Positions 44,318 to 55,165 of a DNA stretch of 64,000 nucleotides are shown in pieces. The DNA is taken from assembly GCF_003369915.1 (NCBI RefSeq), contig NW_022881614.1:34718342-34782341 (forward strand). The letters run 5' to 3'. The notes under the pieces are model-generated. The model saw only the letters and a program-made list of their open reading frames with translations, was not told the DNA's origin and did no database searches. This DNA is from Drosophila miranda (Eukaryota; Arthropoda; Insecta; Diptera; Drosophilidae). The translations under genes were made by a program, and so were the position numbers. Numbering within the stretch: position 1 is the stretch's first letter; each line of letters starts with the position of its first letter.

Positions 44318-45944
44318 CAATCCAGCAAACTCCAGCGAGGCGATTTCCACAACGGCACAAAATTCCTCAGCGTGGCCCGAGCTACATCTACGAGTACCAA
44401 GCGTACAAAATCCAAGTTCGTCCCAAGCCCAGCCAAACGTTCAGTCATATTTCGCCTCCGGTACGAGTGCTGTCCTCCTAGGCACGGCCATCGTTAATAT
44501 TTGCCACCTGGGGAAAACTTTCCACGCCCGCGCTCTGATCGACTCTGGCTCAGAGGCAACGTTCATTACAGAACGTCTTGTGGACATGATCAAATTGCCA
44601 TTCCAACGTATCCAGGCACAGGTCTCCGGCCTAAATAATGCCGTATCCGCTCAGTCAAAGAAGCTCTGCAGTTTTTCCATCCGTTCTCCGACTAAGCCGG
44701 GCTTACAACTAAATGCCACAGCCTACGTTATTCCGGAATTGGCCGCGAATACTCCAACGCATACGATCTCGCAAGGGTTCTTGAGAGACCTGCCGAACCT
44801 CTCATGGGCGGATCCGACCTTCTATGAGAGTTCACAAATAGATATCCTGATTGGAGCGGATATCCTTCCGTCCATTCAGTTAAGTGGCTCACTGACCAAC
44901 ATCTGTGGCTCTCTCCTCGGGCAGAAGACCATTTTCGGCTGGGTACTCACAGGTCCAGTGCCTCAGGTGATGAATCAAATCTCATCGTTCTCGAGTCAAA
45001 TTTCCAGACGACCTATCACACTGGTAGACGACTCGGGGTCTTTTTACGACAGCAATTTCCTTCCAGCTCCCTCCGCAGAAGTTCTCGAACGGTCTCCTGA
45101 CCGACGGAAATATTTCCAAAATATGCACTGTGTGAAAGCTCTACGCTCCGGTCCGAATTCAAGCCTGAACTCGAAGGTGAATCCGTCCTTAGATCAACAT
45201 AGCCTCACCAGACTATGTAACCGGGCGGCAATTTTCAATGTCTTAAATGTGCCTCTCACCCGTTCCAAGATCGTTACTAATGTGTCTTCGACGCCTTTAT
45301 TTCAATTTAGTTCTCCGCACCCAGATATAGCCCCACGTCCCCGCGCCAACCGCACCAGGGAGAACCGACGTGCTCGGGAAATTGGCTCCTACCGTTGCCG
45401 AATCTGCCAAGGAGTCCATCCGCTACGGACCTACCACCAATTTCTTCTCCTGAGCCCCGAAGAGAAACTCCGAGCTGTCCTTATCAACCAGTATTGCGGG
45501 AACTGCCTGGCTCACCAACACTCCGACAAAAACAACCACACGCTACTCCACGTACCCACGCCTCGTCGTCCGGCCCGCTCAGCCTCGGGAGCATCGTCGC
45601 CATCTAAATCGAACCATGCAAAACGCCGCCCTCGTCGTCCAGCCCGCTCAGCCGCGACTGTACCGTCGCCATCTACATCGGCTCACGACGAACGACACAC
45701 TCGTCTCCCCGCGAGCCGCCCCGTCGTAGGAACCACGGCGCCATCCACAGATTCCTTAAGAGCAACCCCCGTTTTGCGCATCCTCACGCCTATCCGACCG
45801 TGGAGCGACACTGAGTCGACGTCCTTGTCAAGTCCAGAGCGCCTTTTTTGGGATGAATCGGGTGCGGGGCGTACGCCCAGCCATAGGCCACCCCATTATA
45901 CTTTGCAATCCTGCAAGGGGGGGGGATGTTCAGGCCAGCCGTAA
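44300..45944 (+). CDS. Protease region and second zinc-finger segment of the RT-less BEL/Pao element
   Basis: Open frame running from HHTLLHRSNP through an aspartic protease (ALIDSGSEATFITERL near 44535; ILIGADILPSIQLSG; GQKTIFGWVLTGP), the usual BEL/Pao order. Where RT should follow, the frame instead enters a 250-residue tail with a CCHC/HC-rich finger (CRICQGVHPLRTYHQFL, YCGNCLAHQHSDKNNH) and an arginine/serine/proline-rich end with two similar RRPARSA repeats, closing inside the 3' LTR at 45942. No RT, RNase H or integrase is present. The finger segment may be acquired from another retroelement's gag; origin unknown. Confidence 0.75.
45913..45926 (+). other. Polypurine tract
   Basis: GCAAGGGGGGGGGA directly before the 3' LTR, the expected plus-strand primer site. 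Confidence 0.85.
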
Positions 45945-46267
45945 ACAATTTCCGCGCACTGTGCCAACTCCGTGCGCCCCGGTCCCAACTCGCTCTCGCG
46001 CGCTCGGAGGGGCGCTCGGATCCACAATCCACGATCCACACGGCGCTCACGGCAGAAAAAGCACCATAAGGCATAGAGTTAAGCAGTTACGTTTCCCACC
46101 CCGCTACAAGCTGTCGTCGTGCACATACGCGCACCTGCAGTCCACATATGTACATATATACCGAAATACAAGGAACATATTTATTGGAACAACTCTGACT
46201 TCTTCTTTTGGATATTTTCCCACTCGTCGCTGGAAAGCCGCTCCGGTGATCCGCCCTCCTACAAACA
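45927..46267 (+). mobile_element. 3' LTR of the RT-less BEL/Pao element
   Basis: 341 bp, TGTTCAGG...CAAACA, followed by the second ACTAG target copy. Confidence 0.93.
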
Positions 46268-46272
46268 ACTAG

Positions 46273-46734
46273 AATGCACCAATATTTAAATAAATTAATC
46301 ACCATTAATCAGAAAAACAGAACTTCCGACCTACCTCTTCTAAATGCGCGGTTGCGGTTTGCGGCGTAATTAAGCTTTTGTTTAACACGTACAACGATAC
46401 CGTCTGACACTCAGAAATATACCAAAATATACCGTGTTACCACTAACCATACAGTATATAGATGTGCCAGTTCATACAACGAAAGCGTCACACACTGGCT
46501 AGCGCGTTGCGTACCCCAGAGTGACGTCATCATGAGAGAGAGAGCGCACAGAGAGCGCAGAGAGAACATCTTTGCATGTGTTAGTACACACGCAATATGT
46601 TTCCACAAAAATATGTGATTGTATGCTTTTTCAGATTTTTTGAACTCTCTCAGGTCTGGTTCTGTTTTGCCACCAGCATGTTTTAGTGTATGGGTGCACA
46701 TGCATTCTCATGTACTTTGCGTGTGTGTGTTTAG
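46273..46734. other. AT-rich DNA between two LTR elements
   Basis: Continues the sequence that held the ACTAG target. It includes AATATACCAAAATATACC and a GAGAGAGAGAGCGCACAGAGAG stretch. No gene seen. Confidence 0.5.
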
Positions 46735-47216
46735 TGTAGTATGTTGTATGCCAAATAGGCATATGGGCTCCGTATTGTAGTGTATACAATATGTCAAGTG
46801 GTCATATGCCTAAAATTAATGTAGAGTATCACGCTCATAAACATAAAGACACTTTGTCCCAATGTTTACGTAACACAACCACACTCAAGAGCCGTAATAC
46901 GATCAGTCCCTTATATGTGGACTGGCCTGCAGCGTGAGAACTGCAGTGTCGGCAATATATTCCAAGTGGTCAAATGAGCATTCCAATGTACATATGTATA
47001 TGCCTTCTGCATGTACATTCATACAAATATGCATACACCAATATACTTACATATAAATATAAGACATAGATATAAGCATTGCATGTTTCGGGTTAGCTGA
47101 ACCCAACATGAAATTATAAGAATCATTCGGAATAAAGTAACACTGCGGAGCAGACGCTCCAAGAATTGAAGTTATCTTATTATCACATTATTACTATTAT
47201 TATCACACTTATTACA
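46735..47216 (+). mobile_element. 5' LTR of a 412/mdg1-like Gypsy element
   Basis: 482 bp from TGTAGTATGTTG to TTATTACA, the right edge fixed by the adjoining primer site. The length is close to that of 412 LTRs. The left edge is inferred from TGTAGTATG. The partner LTR is absent. Confidence 0.65.
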
Positions 47217-47232
47217 TGGCGACCGTGACAAG
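47217..47232 (+). other. Primer-binding site, tRNA-Arg type
   Basis: TGGCGACCGTGACAAG directly after the LTR, the arginine-tRNA site typical of 412 and mdg1. Confidence 0.85.
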
Positions 47233-47603
47233 TTTCACGAAGCTGTAATGCAATTATAAAAGCATTATTAAAAATTACATAAAAAGTGCAACAATATATA
47301 AACAATACGCAAAAATGTGCGACAATTAAAAATATTCAAAATGTGTGTGTATTCTGATTATTACTTTAACATATGTACATATATAAAGAATACTACAAAC
47401 AATAAGACAAATTAAAAGTAAAACAACACATGGGTAGTCTGTGCGATGAAATGTAACTTTGAATTGTGAGCCAACCACATAAACTAAATAACTAACTTTT
47501 CCATGTCTCTAGCGCTGAGTATTTATACTCAGCTGCGTTTAAAAACTTTGTGTAAATGATAAATCTTGCAATAAGTTCATTGCAATGAAAATATCACTCC
47601 AAT

Positions 47604-47802
47604 TGTAAACTTTTAATAGCACGGTTTTATCATATGTTCTTCTTTCTTGATCGGCGTATTCGAATGAATGTGTGTTGGCATATCGATACTTGTCGAGGAC
47701 AAGTATCGATATATCGAGTACATTGGTATTTCTTATAATACTATCGATGAGTAAATCTTAAACTAATATTCAAAACTTATAAACTAATATTCATATCTTA
47801 CA
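47604..47802 (-). mobile_element. 3' LTR of the mdg3/micropia-like element
   Basis: 199 bp; contains TATCGATACTTGTCGAGGAC and its palindromic partner GTATCGATATATCGAG, about 15 bp longer there than in the other LTR. Confidence 0.92.
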
Positions 47803-47908
47803 TTCGGGCAACCTGACTACAGATCGCCCACGATCTACACACTAAGGAATACAGTTGGTTAAACATTTCTTATTCGGTATTGTCTTACTTAACATACTAT
47901 TTCATCGA

Positions 47909-49549
47909 TTAACAACATGAGACCATGGTTTTATCCTTGCACTCTACCCAGGGTTTAAGCCTTGCTGGTTCTAATATACTTCGGAATGGCATTTGCGTCA
48001 ACTGACAGTCCTCAATGTCGACAACCTCATAACGATCATTATCCAATACTCTATTGATCCTGTACGGCCCTTGATACTTTGGTGCGAACTTCTTATTGAT
48101 CCCCGGTGTTGTGTCCACATGCCGGACTGCTACATAGTCACCAGGTTCATACTTTAATGGGGCTCTATGTTTATGGGCATACATCTTCTCATTTCTTTTC
48201 TGCGACAACCGTATGTTCTCACTTGCTATTTCTCTTTTAGTTTCCAACTCTCTAAGTTCTGACGCTAACTTCTCCTCTAGGTATTCGGTTAATTCATCTA
48301 CAACGGGTCCTTTCTGGGGTATTCCAAATAACAATGTGCTAGGTGTCTTTTTCGTACTGCTGTTAACGGAGTTATTAATGGCGTGCTCTACCTTGCTCAT
48401 CCACCTATACCAATCGGCTTGCTCAAGGGGCTCTGACAGTTTTCCTAACATAGGAGTAAGAACACGATTCACCCGCTCCACTTGGCCATTCGCCTGCGGT
48501 GCACCTGTAGCTACCTTAATGTGCTCTATCCCTCTCTCCTGCAGAAAACTAGAGAACTCTAACGAGGTGAAACAGGTCCCACGATCTGATATTATCCTAG
48601 TAGGGCGACTATAGAAATCAAAATATTTACTTAAGGCATCCTTCGCTTCCCGCGTGCTGGTACTATTAACCGGGAACAATTTGACAAACTTAGTGAATGC
48701 ATCTATTACCACAAGGAGGTGGTTTCGCTTAGATCTAATACTCGGCAACGGACCCAAATGATCAACATGTAGGGTATGAAAAGGAACACACGACTTTGGG
48801 ATACTATGGAGCGTTCTGTTATGGATTGTTTTAGGCATCGAGTGTAGTATACACGGTAGACAGTTTCTGATGAAACTTGCCACTTTACTTCTCATTGACG
48901 GAAACCAGTAGGTCCTCAAAAGGTCACTCACGCACTTCTCTGCGGCCAGATGTCCTAGTTTTTCGTGTGACCGCCTTATCAACTGCTCTTCCATACACAT
49001 TGGTACATAGAAACATAGTTTGTTTTCACAACTCCTCTTGTAAAAAATATCATCTGCCATTTCAAAATTTACTTCAATTCCATCCTCTAGCATTTTTCGA
49101 ATCCTAACTACTTCCTTGTCTCGCATCTGTTCTGTTTGCAATATCAAATCAACATCTTCTGGCGTTGCACCTACTACCCCAACTATCAATGATTTTAGTA
49201 ATCTTTCCTCCTGAAACTCTAACTTGTCCCTCTCTACTGTATCCTCAACACATTTTTTCTCTTTATCTGAATTCCTACTACTAATGTACTTTACTCCCCC
49301 CACCACATCGTTAACGCTTCCTCTACATTGGCTCAAATCTCTAATTTCAATCTTCCATCCATCCTTTTCCCTATATTCACTATTCTCTATGTTATCTCTA
49401 CAATCACCACCAAGGTTCTCTCTATCATCAGACTTCCACCTATTTCCCAATCTACTTCCTACTGCACTTGATTCTCCACACTCAATCGCAGGGTTCTGTA
49501 CGGTACTACTACGCTCTCTATTGATATTTAATTCTCTACACTTAATCAC
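47909..49549 (-). CDS. Integrase region of the mdg3/micropia-like pol
   Basis: About 546 codons. A charged spacer is followed by the zinc region (HEKLGHLAAEKCVSDLLRTY, CLPCILHS) and the catalytic core with Asp in HVDHLGPLPS, Asp in IISDRGTCFTS and Glu in NGQVERVNR. A C-terminal GPY/F-type segment (PKYQGPYRINRVLDNDRYEV) is typical of this group. It ends 106 bp before the LTR. The frame differs by one from the RNase H frame upstream, with the break near 49590. Start is arbitrary since it is the tail of pol. Confidence 0.9.
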   Translation of the reverse strand: MIKCRELNINRERSSTVQNPAIECGESSAVGSRLGNRWKSDDRENLGGDCRDNIENSEYREKDGWKIEIRDLSQCRGSVNDVVGGVKYISSRNSDKEKKCVEDTVERDKLEFQEERLLKSLIVGVVGATPEDVDLILQTEQMRDKEVVRIRKMLEDGIEVNFEMADDIFYKRSCENKLCFYVPMCMEEQLIRRSHEKLGHLAAEKCVSDLLRTYWFPSMRSKVASFIRNCLPCILHSMPKTIHNRTLHSIPKSCVPFHTLHVDHLGPLPSIRSKRNHLLVVIDAFTKFVKLFPVNSTSTREAKDALSKYFDFYSRPTRIISDRGTCFTSLEFSSFLQERGIEHIKVATGAPQANGQVERVNRVLTPMLGKLSEPLEQADWYRWMSKVEHAINNSVNSSTKKTPSTLLFGIPQKGPVVDELTEYLEEKLASELRELETKREIASENIRLSQKRNEKMYAHKHRAPLKYEPGDYVAVRHVDTTPGINKKFAPKYQGPYRINRVLDNDRYEVVDIEDCQLTQMPFRSILEPARLKPWVECKDKTMVSCC

Positions 49550-49596
49550 AGGGTTCTCTACGGTACCTCTATGCTCACTACCAGTGTTGTCTCTAC

Positions 49597-50199
49597 TTAT
49601 TCTCTACTATTCCTTGTATATTGCTTTCTACTCTCATCTTTTTCTAAATTAGACTTTTCTAAACCGTATTTGACTCTATAACCATCCTCTAACATATTCG
49701 TCACTTGATCTTGTCTGCTCAGCGCATCAACGTGCGCCATACTGGCCCCAGGTCTGTGCATAATGGAGTAATCATAGTTCTCTAACTCTAGGGACCACCG
49801 TGCTATCTTAGGACTAATTGACTTTCTGGTTAACGTCTGTACTAACGAATTACAATCCGTGATTATTTTGAAGGACCTATGCTCCAAATATGCTCTAAAA
49901 CGCCTCAATGCATGAATTATAGCCAATGTCTCTAGTTCGAAACTATGATAACGTGATTCTCTTTCTGTTGTTTTGCCGGAATAATAGGACACAGGGTGCA
50001 TCTTCCCATCATCTTGTCTTTGCATCAGTATTGCGCCATAACCGTATGAACTTGCGTCTGTATGTAATTCCGTTTCTCTATTTGGGCTAAAAATGGCTAA
50101 TACCGGAGGATTTGCCAACGCATTCTTAAGAGTTTCAAACGTCTTCACCTGTTCTCTATTCATGGGAAACGGACCACCTTCTTTTAACAACTGCACCAA
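49597..50199 (-). CDS. RNase H region of the mdg3/micropia-like pol
   Basis: LHTDASSYGYGAILMQ, FELETLAIIHALRRFRAYL and ITDCNSLVQTL carry the RNase H acidic residues; ARWSLELENYDYSIMHRPG and VDALSRQ close the domain. It is joined to RT through a one-base frame change at the three-base run near 50200-50202. Confidence 0.88.
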   Translation of the reverse strand: MVQLLKEGGPFPMNREQVKTFETLKNALANPPVLAIFSPNRETELHTDASSYGYGAILMQRQDDGKMHPVSYYSGKTTERESRYHSFELETLAIIHALRRFRAYLEHRSFKIITDCNSLVQTLTRKSISPKIARWSLELENYDYSIMHRPGASMAHVDALSRQDQVTNMLEDGYRVKYGLEKSNLEKDESRKQYTRNSRE

Positions 50200-51698
50200 G
50201 GGTTAGCTGTCGTCGCAAATGACAACATGAAACGTCGAAAATACGAAAAGAATCCAAAGCATGAGTGCAGTGCTTTTACATTTTGAGGGACTGGGTATTT
50301 TTTCAAGGCCTCAATATGGGAATCACTAGGAACTATTCCGTTTTGATTAACTTTATACCCCAGGAAATCGATGTTTCGATTGACAAACCTACACTTTTTT
50401 AGATTTATCTCTAAATTTTGCTCGCTAAACCGAATGCATAGTCTTTTTAATATATCCATGTGTTCTTCAACTGTTTTAGTCGCTACTAATATATCATCCA
50501 TGTACACTACAATGCTTTTGTTCCTAATAAAGTCTCTCAAGAGCTCCGAAATAAATCTCTGAAAAATAGCGGATCCATTTTTTAACCCAAAGGGCATTCT
50601 CAAGTACTCATACTGTCCTTGCGGTGTCACAAACGATGTATACGGAACTGATTTTTCTTCTACGCCTATTTGATGATACCCACTTTTCAAATCTATAATG
50701 GAAAAACAGCACTTGTTTTCTAAAAACTCAAGACAGTCCTCAATAAGGGGCAATGGGAAATTATCTTTAACAATTCGTTTGTTCAGACCACGGTAATCGA
50801 CACACATTCGAAGTTCTCCTGATTTTTTTTTTACTAGGACCAACGGGGAAGCATAAGGAGACTCACTATGACGGATTACTTTCTTTTCTAATAGATCATC
50901 TACTATTTCAGCTACTTTCTCTCTCTCATGGTAGGATAAACGACGCGGAGTACAATGAAATGGTGTTGTTTCTGTTACACGAATCTGCATCTGATACTTT
51001 GGTGTTGCTTTAAAGTCAAATTCTTTGTGTAAATAGTATGTCTTAATAACTTCCCTACACTTCTCTGCAAGAGTGAGGCCAAATTCGAAACCTACGTTAA
51101 TATGTTCCTCTTCATCAATCTCTACCGACGCACAAAAGTTACTGAATTCGTCGCCTTGATTCATATTCTCGATGGCCATTTTGTCATCCCTTGAGTTTTC
51201 TTGTGTCTGATTTTTAAATGGATTAGAACGTTTGATTAGCTCGCTTCTTTCTGATTGATTACCATCTATCTTATCATATAGTCTTATGTTAATATTATTT
51301 TTACGTTCGGTGAATAAAGACGCGCAGGTTAAACTAATAGCTTTTTGCTTTAACGAACTTAATGATGTGTGTTGCTTCGCATTGATATTTTTCTTATGAA
51401 CTAATTTTACTTCAATAACTTTAAGGGCATCGCGTCCCAACAATACCGGCAAAGGCAGCATGTTATCATCTACGATGTTTAATAAAACGATATATTTCTT
51501 TGTGCAAAATTCAATATGGCACTTAAATTTTCCCCATATGCGAATTGGTTGTCCTCCTAGTCCATAGTATTTCCTAACTTCATTATAGGCTTCAACTATA
51601 GCCGACTTCGGTATCAAAGACTTATGAATAAAACTTACAGGGCTTCCTGTATCAAATAGACTAAAAATACTGACGCCTCTTTGTTCACCAAACGGAAG
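50184..51698 (-). CDS. Protease and reverse transcriptase of the mdg3/micropia-like pol
   Basis: Protease motif LFDTGSPVSFIH near 51650, LPVLLGRDAL closing the fold; RT with CVDYRGLNKRIVKDNFPLP, SGYHQIGVEE, MPFGLKNGSAIFQRF and the YMDD box near 50500, then IDFLGYKVNQNGI. The same reading frame is shared with the second half of gag but separated from it by a UGA at 51699-51701. Confidence 0.9.
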   Translation of the reverse strand, partial: LPFGEQRGVSIFSLFDTGSPVSFIHKSLIPKSAIVEAYNEVRKYYGLGGQPIRIWGKFKCHIEFCTKKYIVLLNIVDDNMLPLPVLLGRDALKVIEVKLVHKKNINAKQHTSLSSLKQKAISLTCASLFTERKNNINIRLYDKIDGNQSERSELIKRSNPFKNQTQENSRDDKMAIENMNQGDEFSNFCASVEIDEEEHINVGFEFGLTLAEKCREVIKTYYLHKEFDFKATPKYQMQIRVTETTPFHCTPRRLSYHEREKVAEIVDDLLEKKVIRHSESPYASPLVLVKKKSGELRMCVDYRGLNKRIVKDNFPLPLIEDCLEFLENKCCFSIIDLKSGYHQIGVEEKSVPYTSFVTPQGQYEYLRMPFGLKNGSAIFQRFISELLRDFIRNKSIVVYMDDILVATKTVEEHMDILKRLCIRFSEQNLEINLKKCRFVNRNIDFLGYKVNQNGIVPSDSHIEALKKYPVPQNVKALHSCFGFFSYFRRFMLSFATTANPWCSC

Positions 51699-52860
51699 TC
51701 ATAAAGTGATTAACTGGACAGCCGCTAAATCGTCGTTGTTTTTTTCTCCTGGTCGCTCCTCATCTTGAACTGCAGCTACCCTAGTGGCCATCTTTCGTTT
51801 CGGGCACTGCGAATATAGGTGGCTGGTACTCCAACAGTTAAAACATGCCCCATCCGGTCTCTTTGGCTGACTGCATTCCTTCATAACGTGCTCAAATTGC
51901 CGACAGTTGTAGCAACGCATTGCGCCACCACCTTGCTGCTGCCCAACTGCCATACTCACATTTAGTTTTCCCTTTGTCATACCTTCGCTTCGAATTGCTA
52001 CGACGCCAGGAGCTCTTCTGACCTTATCATAGGTGACCATCTTGTCACGCAACTCGTTGAGTGTGCTGCAATATAGCATGGATGCTGCCATGCCCGTCTT
52101 GTCCTGCAGTCCCTCTACGATGAATTTGACCACATCGCTCGTGGCCATGTCTGCTTGCGACGCTATGCTGCACATTGCGACGAAATATTGCAATGCGCTT
52201 TCATTATTTGCAATTTTCCGTGCCTCCAGTCGCTTTCCAATGTCCCACGCTGTCACTTTCTGCTCAAAGACGTTGAGCAATCAATTGCCAAGTCAAAGGC
52301 GCCACATGGTCGATGTACGCCTTCGCCGATCCGCCTAGCAGCCGCTTCGCTAATATCCAGCATTTGGACTCGGATACACCATGGAAATTCATAATGTCCT
52401 CAAAGTTACTTATCCAACTGGTTACAGCCTGGTCGTCATCTCCAGAAAATGGACGCATCAACGCCTCAATGTGTGTCAAGTCGATGCAGTCTCTCGGCGT
52501 TTCCAACTCCATAGCCTCTTTCTCCGTTTTCAATATGCTTAATTTGAGATCAGCTAAGCGCTTGCGAGAAACGTACAATTGTTCCAACTGCTGCAAACGG
52601 CGCGATTCTTCTTCGTATTCATCTGATCGCATGGTCCATTTCGAACAAGCGTTGTCTTGTCGCGGCATGAATGCTTCTCGAGCCTTCTGCACATTTTCAC
52701 CATATTCTTCTGGCGCCGCTTTTACTGCGTGTTGTGCACTACGGTTGTCTCTATCTATCTCGCGCTCAACCGGGACTGCAAAAATGTCTGCCTGCATAGT
52801 CTCGTCTGCGCTTGGCGCCGTATTTCCTAGCTCATGCGTGTCTTCCATGATTTTTTTCAC
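51699..52860 (-). pseudogene. Gag of the mdg3/micropia-like element, one frame change
   Basis: N-terminal half from 52860 (MKKIMEDTHELGN; coiled-coil-rich, then the capsid core SWISNFEDIMNFHGVSESKCWILAKRLLGGSAKAY) is broken at about 52270. The second half (MLNVFEQKVTAWDIGKRLEAR) ends in two CCHC knuckles: CYNCRQFEHVMKEC and CFNCWSTSHLYSQC. Stop UGA at 51699. Confidence 0.88.
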
Positions 52861-53014
52861 TGCTGTACGTAATTGGTGTATGTTGGCATCTTGATCAAAA
52901 TATACGTTATGTCGCTACGCAATATGTCGCTAAGTTCACTTTTGGTTTTCGCTCTTATGTCTGCATTGTTCATCGCAGTTTTTTTTTTTTTTTTGGCAAA
53001 CCCCACACCTGATA

Positions 53015-53198
53015 TGTAAACTTTTAATAGCACGGTTTTATTATATGTTCTTCTTTCTTGATCGGCGTATTCGAATGAATGTGTGTTGGCATATCGATAC
53101 TTGTCCTCGACAAGTACATTGGTATTTCTTATAATACTATCGATGAGTAAATCTTAAACTAATATTCAAATCTTATAAACTAATATTCATATCTTACA
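53015..53198 (-). mobile_element. 5' LTR of the mdg3/micropia-like element
   Basis: 184 bp, TGTAAAC...CTTACA. The sequence after it on minus (ATCAGGTGTGGGGTTTGCC) sits where a primer site should be, but I could not assign a tRNA. An A-run of about 19 follows. Confidence 0.9.
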
Positions 53199-53395
53199 CA
53201 ATTTTTATTTTCGATTTTCAAAGGGAGGAATATATTTTTTCTTTCTTTATAAAATCCCATATAAGATTTAAAGAAAAAGATTAAATGAAAGACTAAACCA
53301 AGATTTTGGAAATAAAATTCATTTTTCTTTCATGAACGTTAGAACGAAAAAAAAATTATTTTCATTGAATATATAAAAACAATTAAACCTACATA

Positions 53396-53536
53396 ATGGG
53401 GTGGTTTAGTGATTCTAGTGAGGCAAAAGACAATACTGCCAACGTTGTAAACAACGTCAAGATAATTGATCACACGGATGACATAAACTCATTGTGGATC
53501 CTGTTATTAATTATCACGATAGTATTGGTTTTGTAA
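53396..53536 (+). CDS. Small membrane-protein frame of the 412-like element
   Basis: 46 residues from MGWFSDSSEAKD with an asparagine/valine-rich middle (NVVNNVKIID) and a hydrophobic end (WILLLIITIVLVL) that looks like a transmembrane segment cut short by TAA at 53534. 412/mdg1-type elements carry a short frame before gag; function unknown. The downstream frame continues with basic residues, so the stop may be a lesion. Confidence 0.55.
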   Translation: MGWFSDSSEAKDNTANVVNNVKIIDHTDDINSLWILLLIITIVLVL

Positions 53537-53617
53537 TTTCTGCTTACACTCTATGTTAAGCATAACAAAATTATCAAATAACATGAGTAGGGCAAATAAC
53601 CTAGATAATATCTAGAA

Positions 53618-55165
53618 ATGAATAAAGAGAAAATAAAGCACGTCTACGAAAGCTATCCAAATTTTCGCATTAATGCGACAGTACATATCAGTACATCAGT
53701 TTGAGACTGATTATATAGAAGCTTTCGACGCAATCTGTAGCCCACTTATTCACTGCGATAAAGCAGAAAAGGCAATGGTACTTTCAACACTACCATATGT
53801 CAAAGTAAAATTAATAAAAGAAGAAGACCCATATTTAGGTATAGGAACCATATGGTTAGTACGCTTACAAAAGTAAGATAATTCCATTAAAAGAATGGAA
53901 TGGAACGAAATCGCGAAACATATAGACTCATTTCGTTACAAATTCGATATATCTTACAAATGCATTAATAAAGATGCAGTCATAAAAGCGGAAACTCTGA
54001 AAACCCATATAGAAATATTAGTAAGGGAACATAATAATATAGTTACCTTAGTAAATCGTTTCGAAAACAAATTCACATCTGAACACAAAAGTAAATGTTT
54101 AATCCCTAATAAAATCCCTAAACACAAGATTAATTACTGTCACCAATAGGCGACACATTCAGATAAAAGTGCCAGAAAGTCTAAATCAATTGGCGGAATT
54201 TGATCCCGACCAATTAAAAGAATTAGACGAATCGACTCCGTCAAGCGACGCTGAACCTGATAGTGACATCAAAACACTAGAAGAAAGCGATACAATCGAA
54301 ACGAAACCGGAAACGATAAAAATCTCTGAAATGGCACAAACAGTTGCAGAATTTATCAAGCTAGCCGCATCTCTATTACCAGAGTTTGACGGTAAGCAGG
54401 AAAATCTGCAAAGTTTTCTAGATTCTTTGAATCTATTAGATACCTTAAAAGGCACGCATGAGCTAACAGCCATAAGCCTTATAAAAACAAAACTTAAAGG
54501 CCATGCGAGAAATCTAATTAGTAATGAGCAGACAATTCCTGCAATCATTACGCAACTGTCAAATGCAGTAAAAGGAGAATCGGTAGAAGTTGTATCTGCC
54601 AAGCTACTTAATCTGCAACAGAAAAACAAAACGGCTAACCAATACACCCAAGAGGTGGAAAAACTGGCAAAGGCCCTTGAAGGAGCCTATATCAGTGAAG
54701 GTCTAAGCCAATCACTTGCAAACAAATACAGCACTACAACAGCTGTAAAAGCTATGACCCTAAATTGTTCGATTGATAAGGTAAAACTTATCATGCAGGC
54801 AGGCACATTCACAAATATGAATGATGCCGTTTCCAAATTTGTCAATAGGTGCCAGGAGGTAACAGGTCAAAGTAACACTGTCCTGTATTATCGACGAGGT
54901 GCAAATCACAATAATAGAGGAGGCCGAGGTTATAATCGTGGCAGAAATTACAAATTATAACCGAGGTGGTAACAACAACAACAACAATAATTACAATAAC
55001 CGTGGAGGAAGACGAGGCCAAAATCGAGGAAGAGGCCGAGGTAACTCCAACCAAGGTTACAATAATAACAATGTGAGAGTGACGCAAAATGCGTCGGAAA
55101 ACTCTCAGAACCCTTTAGAAACAATCAGTAAATGCAAAGGTTCATTCCATCAATTACAGTCTTAA
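53618..55165 (+). pseudogene. Gag of the 412-like element, fragmented
   Basis: Pieces in three frames: MNKEKIKHVYESYPNFRIN at 53618, VHQFETDYIEAFDAICSPLIH, then MEWNEIAKHIDSFRYKFDIS at 53895, and a long stretch at 54169-54960 (capsid-like AEFIKLAASLLPEFDGKQEN) ending in RGG/asparagine-rich repeats that continue to 55165. The RGG-rich tail, rather than a CCHC knuckle, is what I expect for 412/mdg1 gag. Confidence 0.8.

Larger units (their letters stand above)
41473..46267 (+). mobile_element. BEL/Pao-type element lacking RT and integrase, with target duplication
   Basis: LTRs at 41473-41809 and 45927-46267, primer site at 41811, polypurine tract at 45913-45926 and a perfect 5-bp target duplication ACTAG (41468-41472 and 46268-46272). 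Between them lie only gag and protease-region coding. LTRs differ at very few sites, so insertion is recent even though pol is absent: a non-autonomous element moved by a relative. Confidence 0.93.
47604..53198 (-). mobile_element. Full-length Gypsy element, mdg3/micropia-like
   Basis: Flanked by a 4-bp target duplication CAAT (47600-47603 and 53199-53202) and by LTRs of 199 and 184 bp with TGTAAAC...CTTACA ends. Gag, protease, RT, RNase H and integrase run on minus. It sits in the leader of the 412-like element, so it is younger than that element. Confidence 0.93.
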
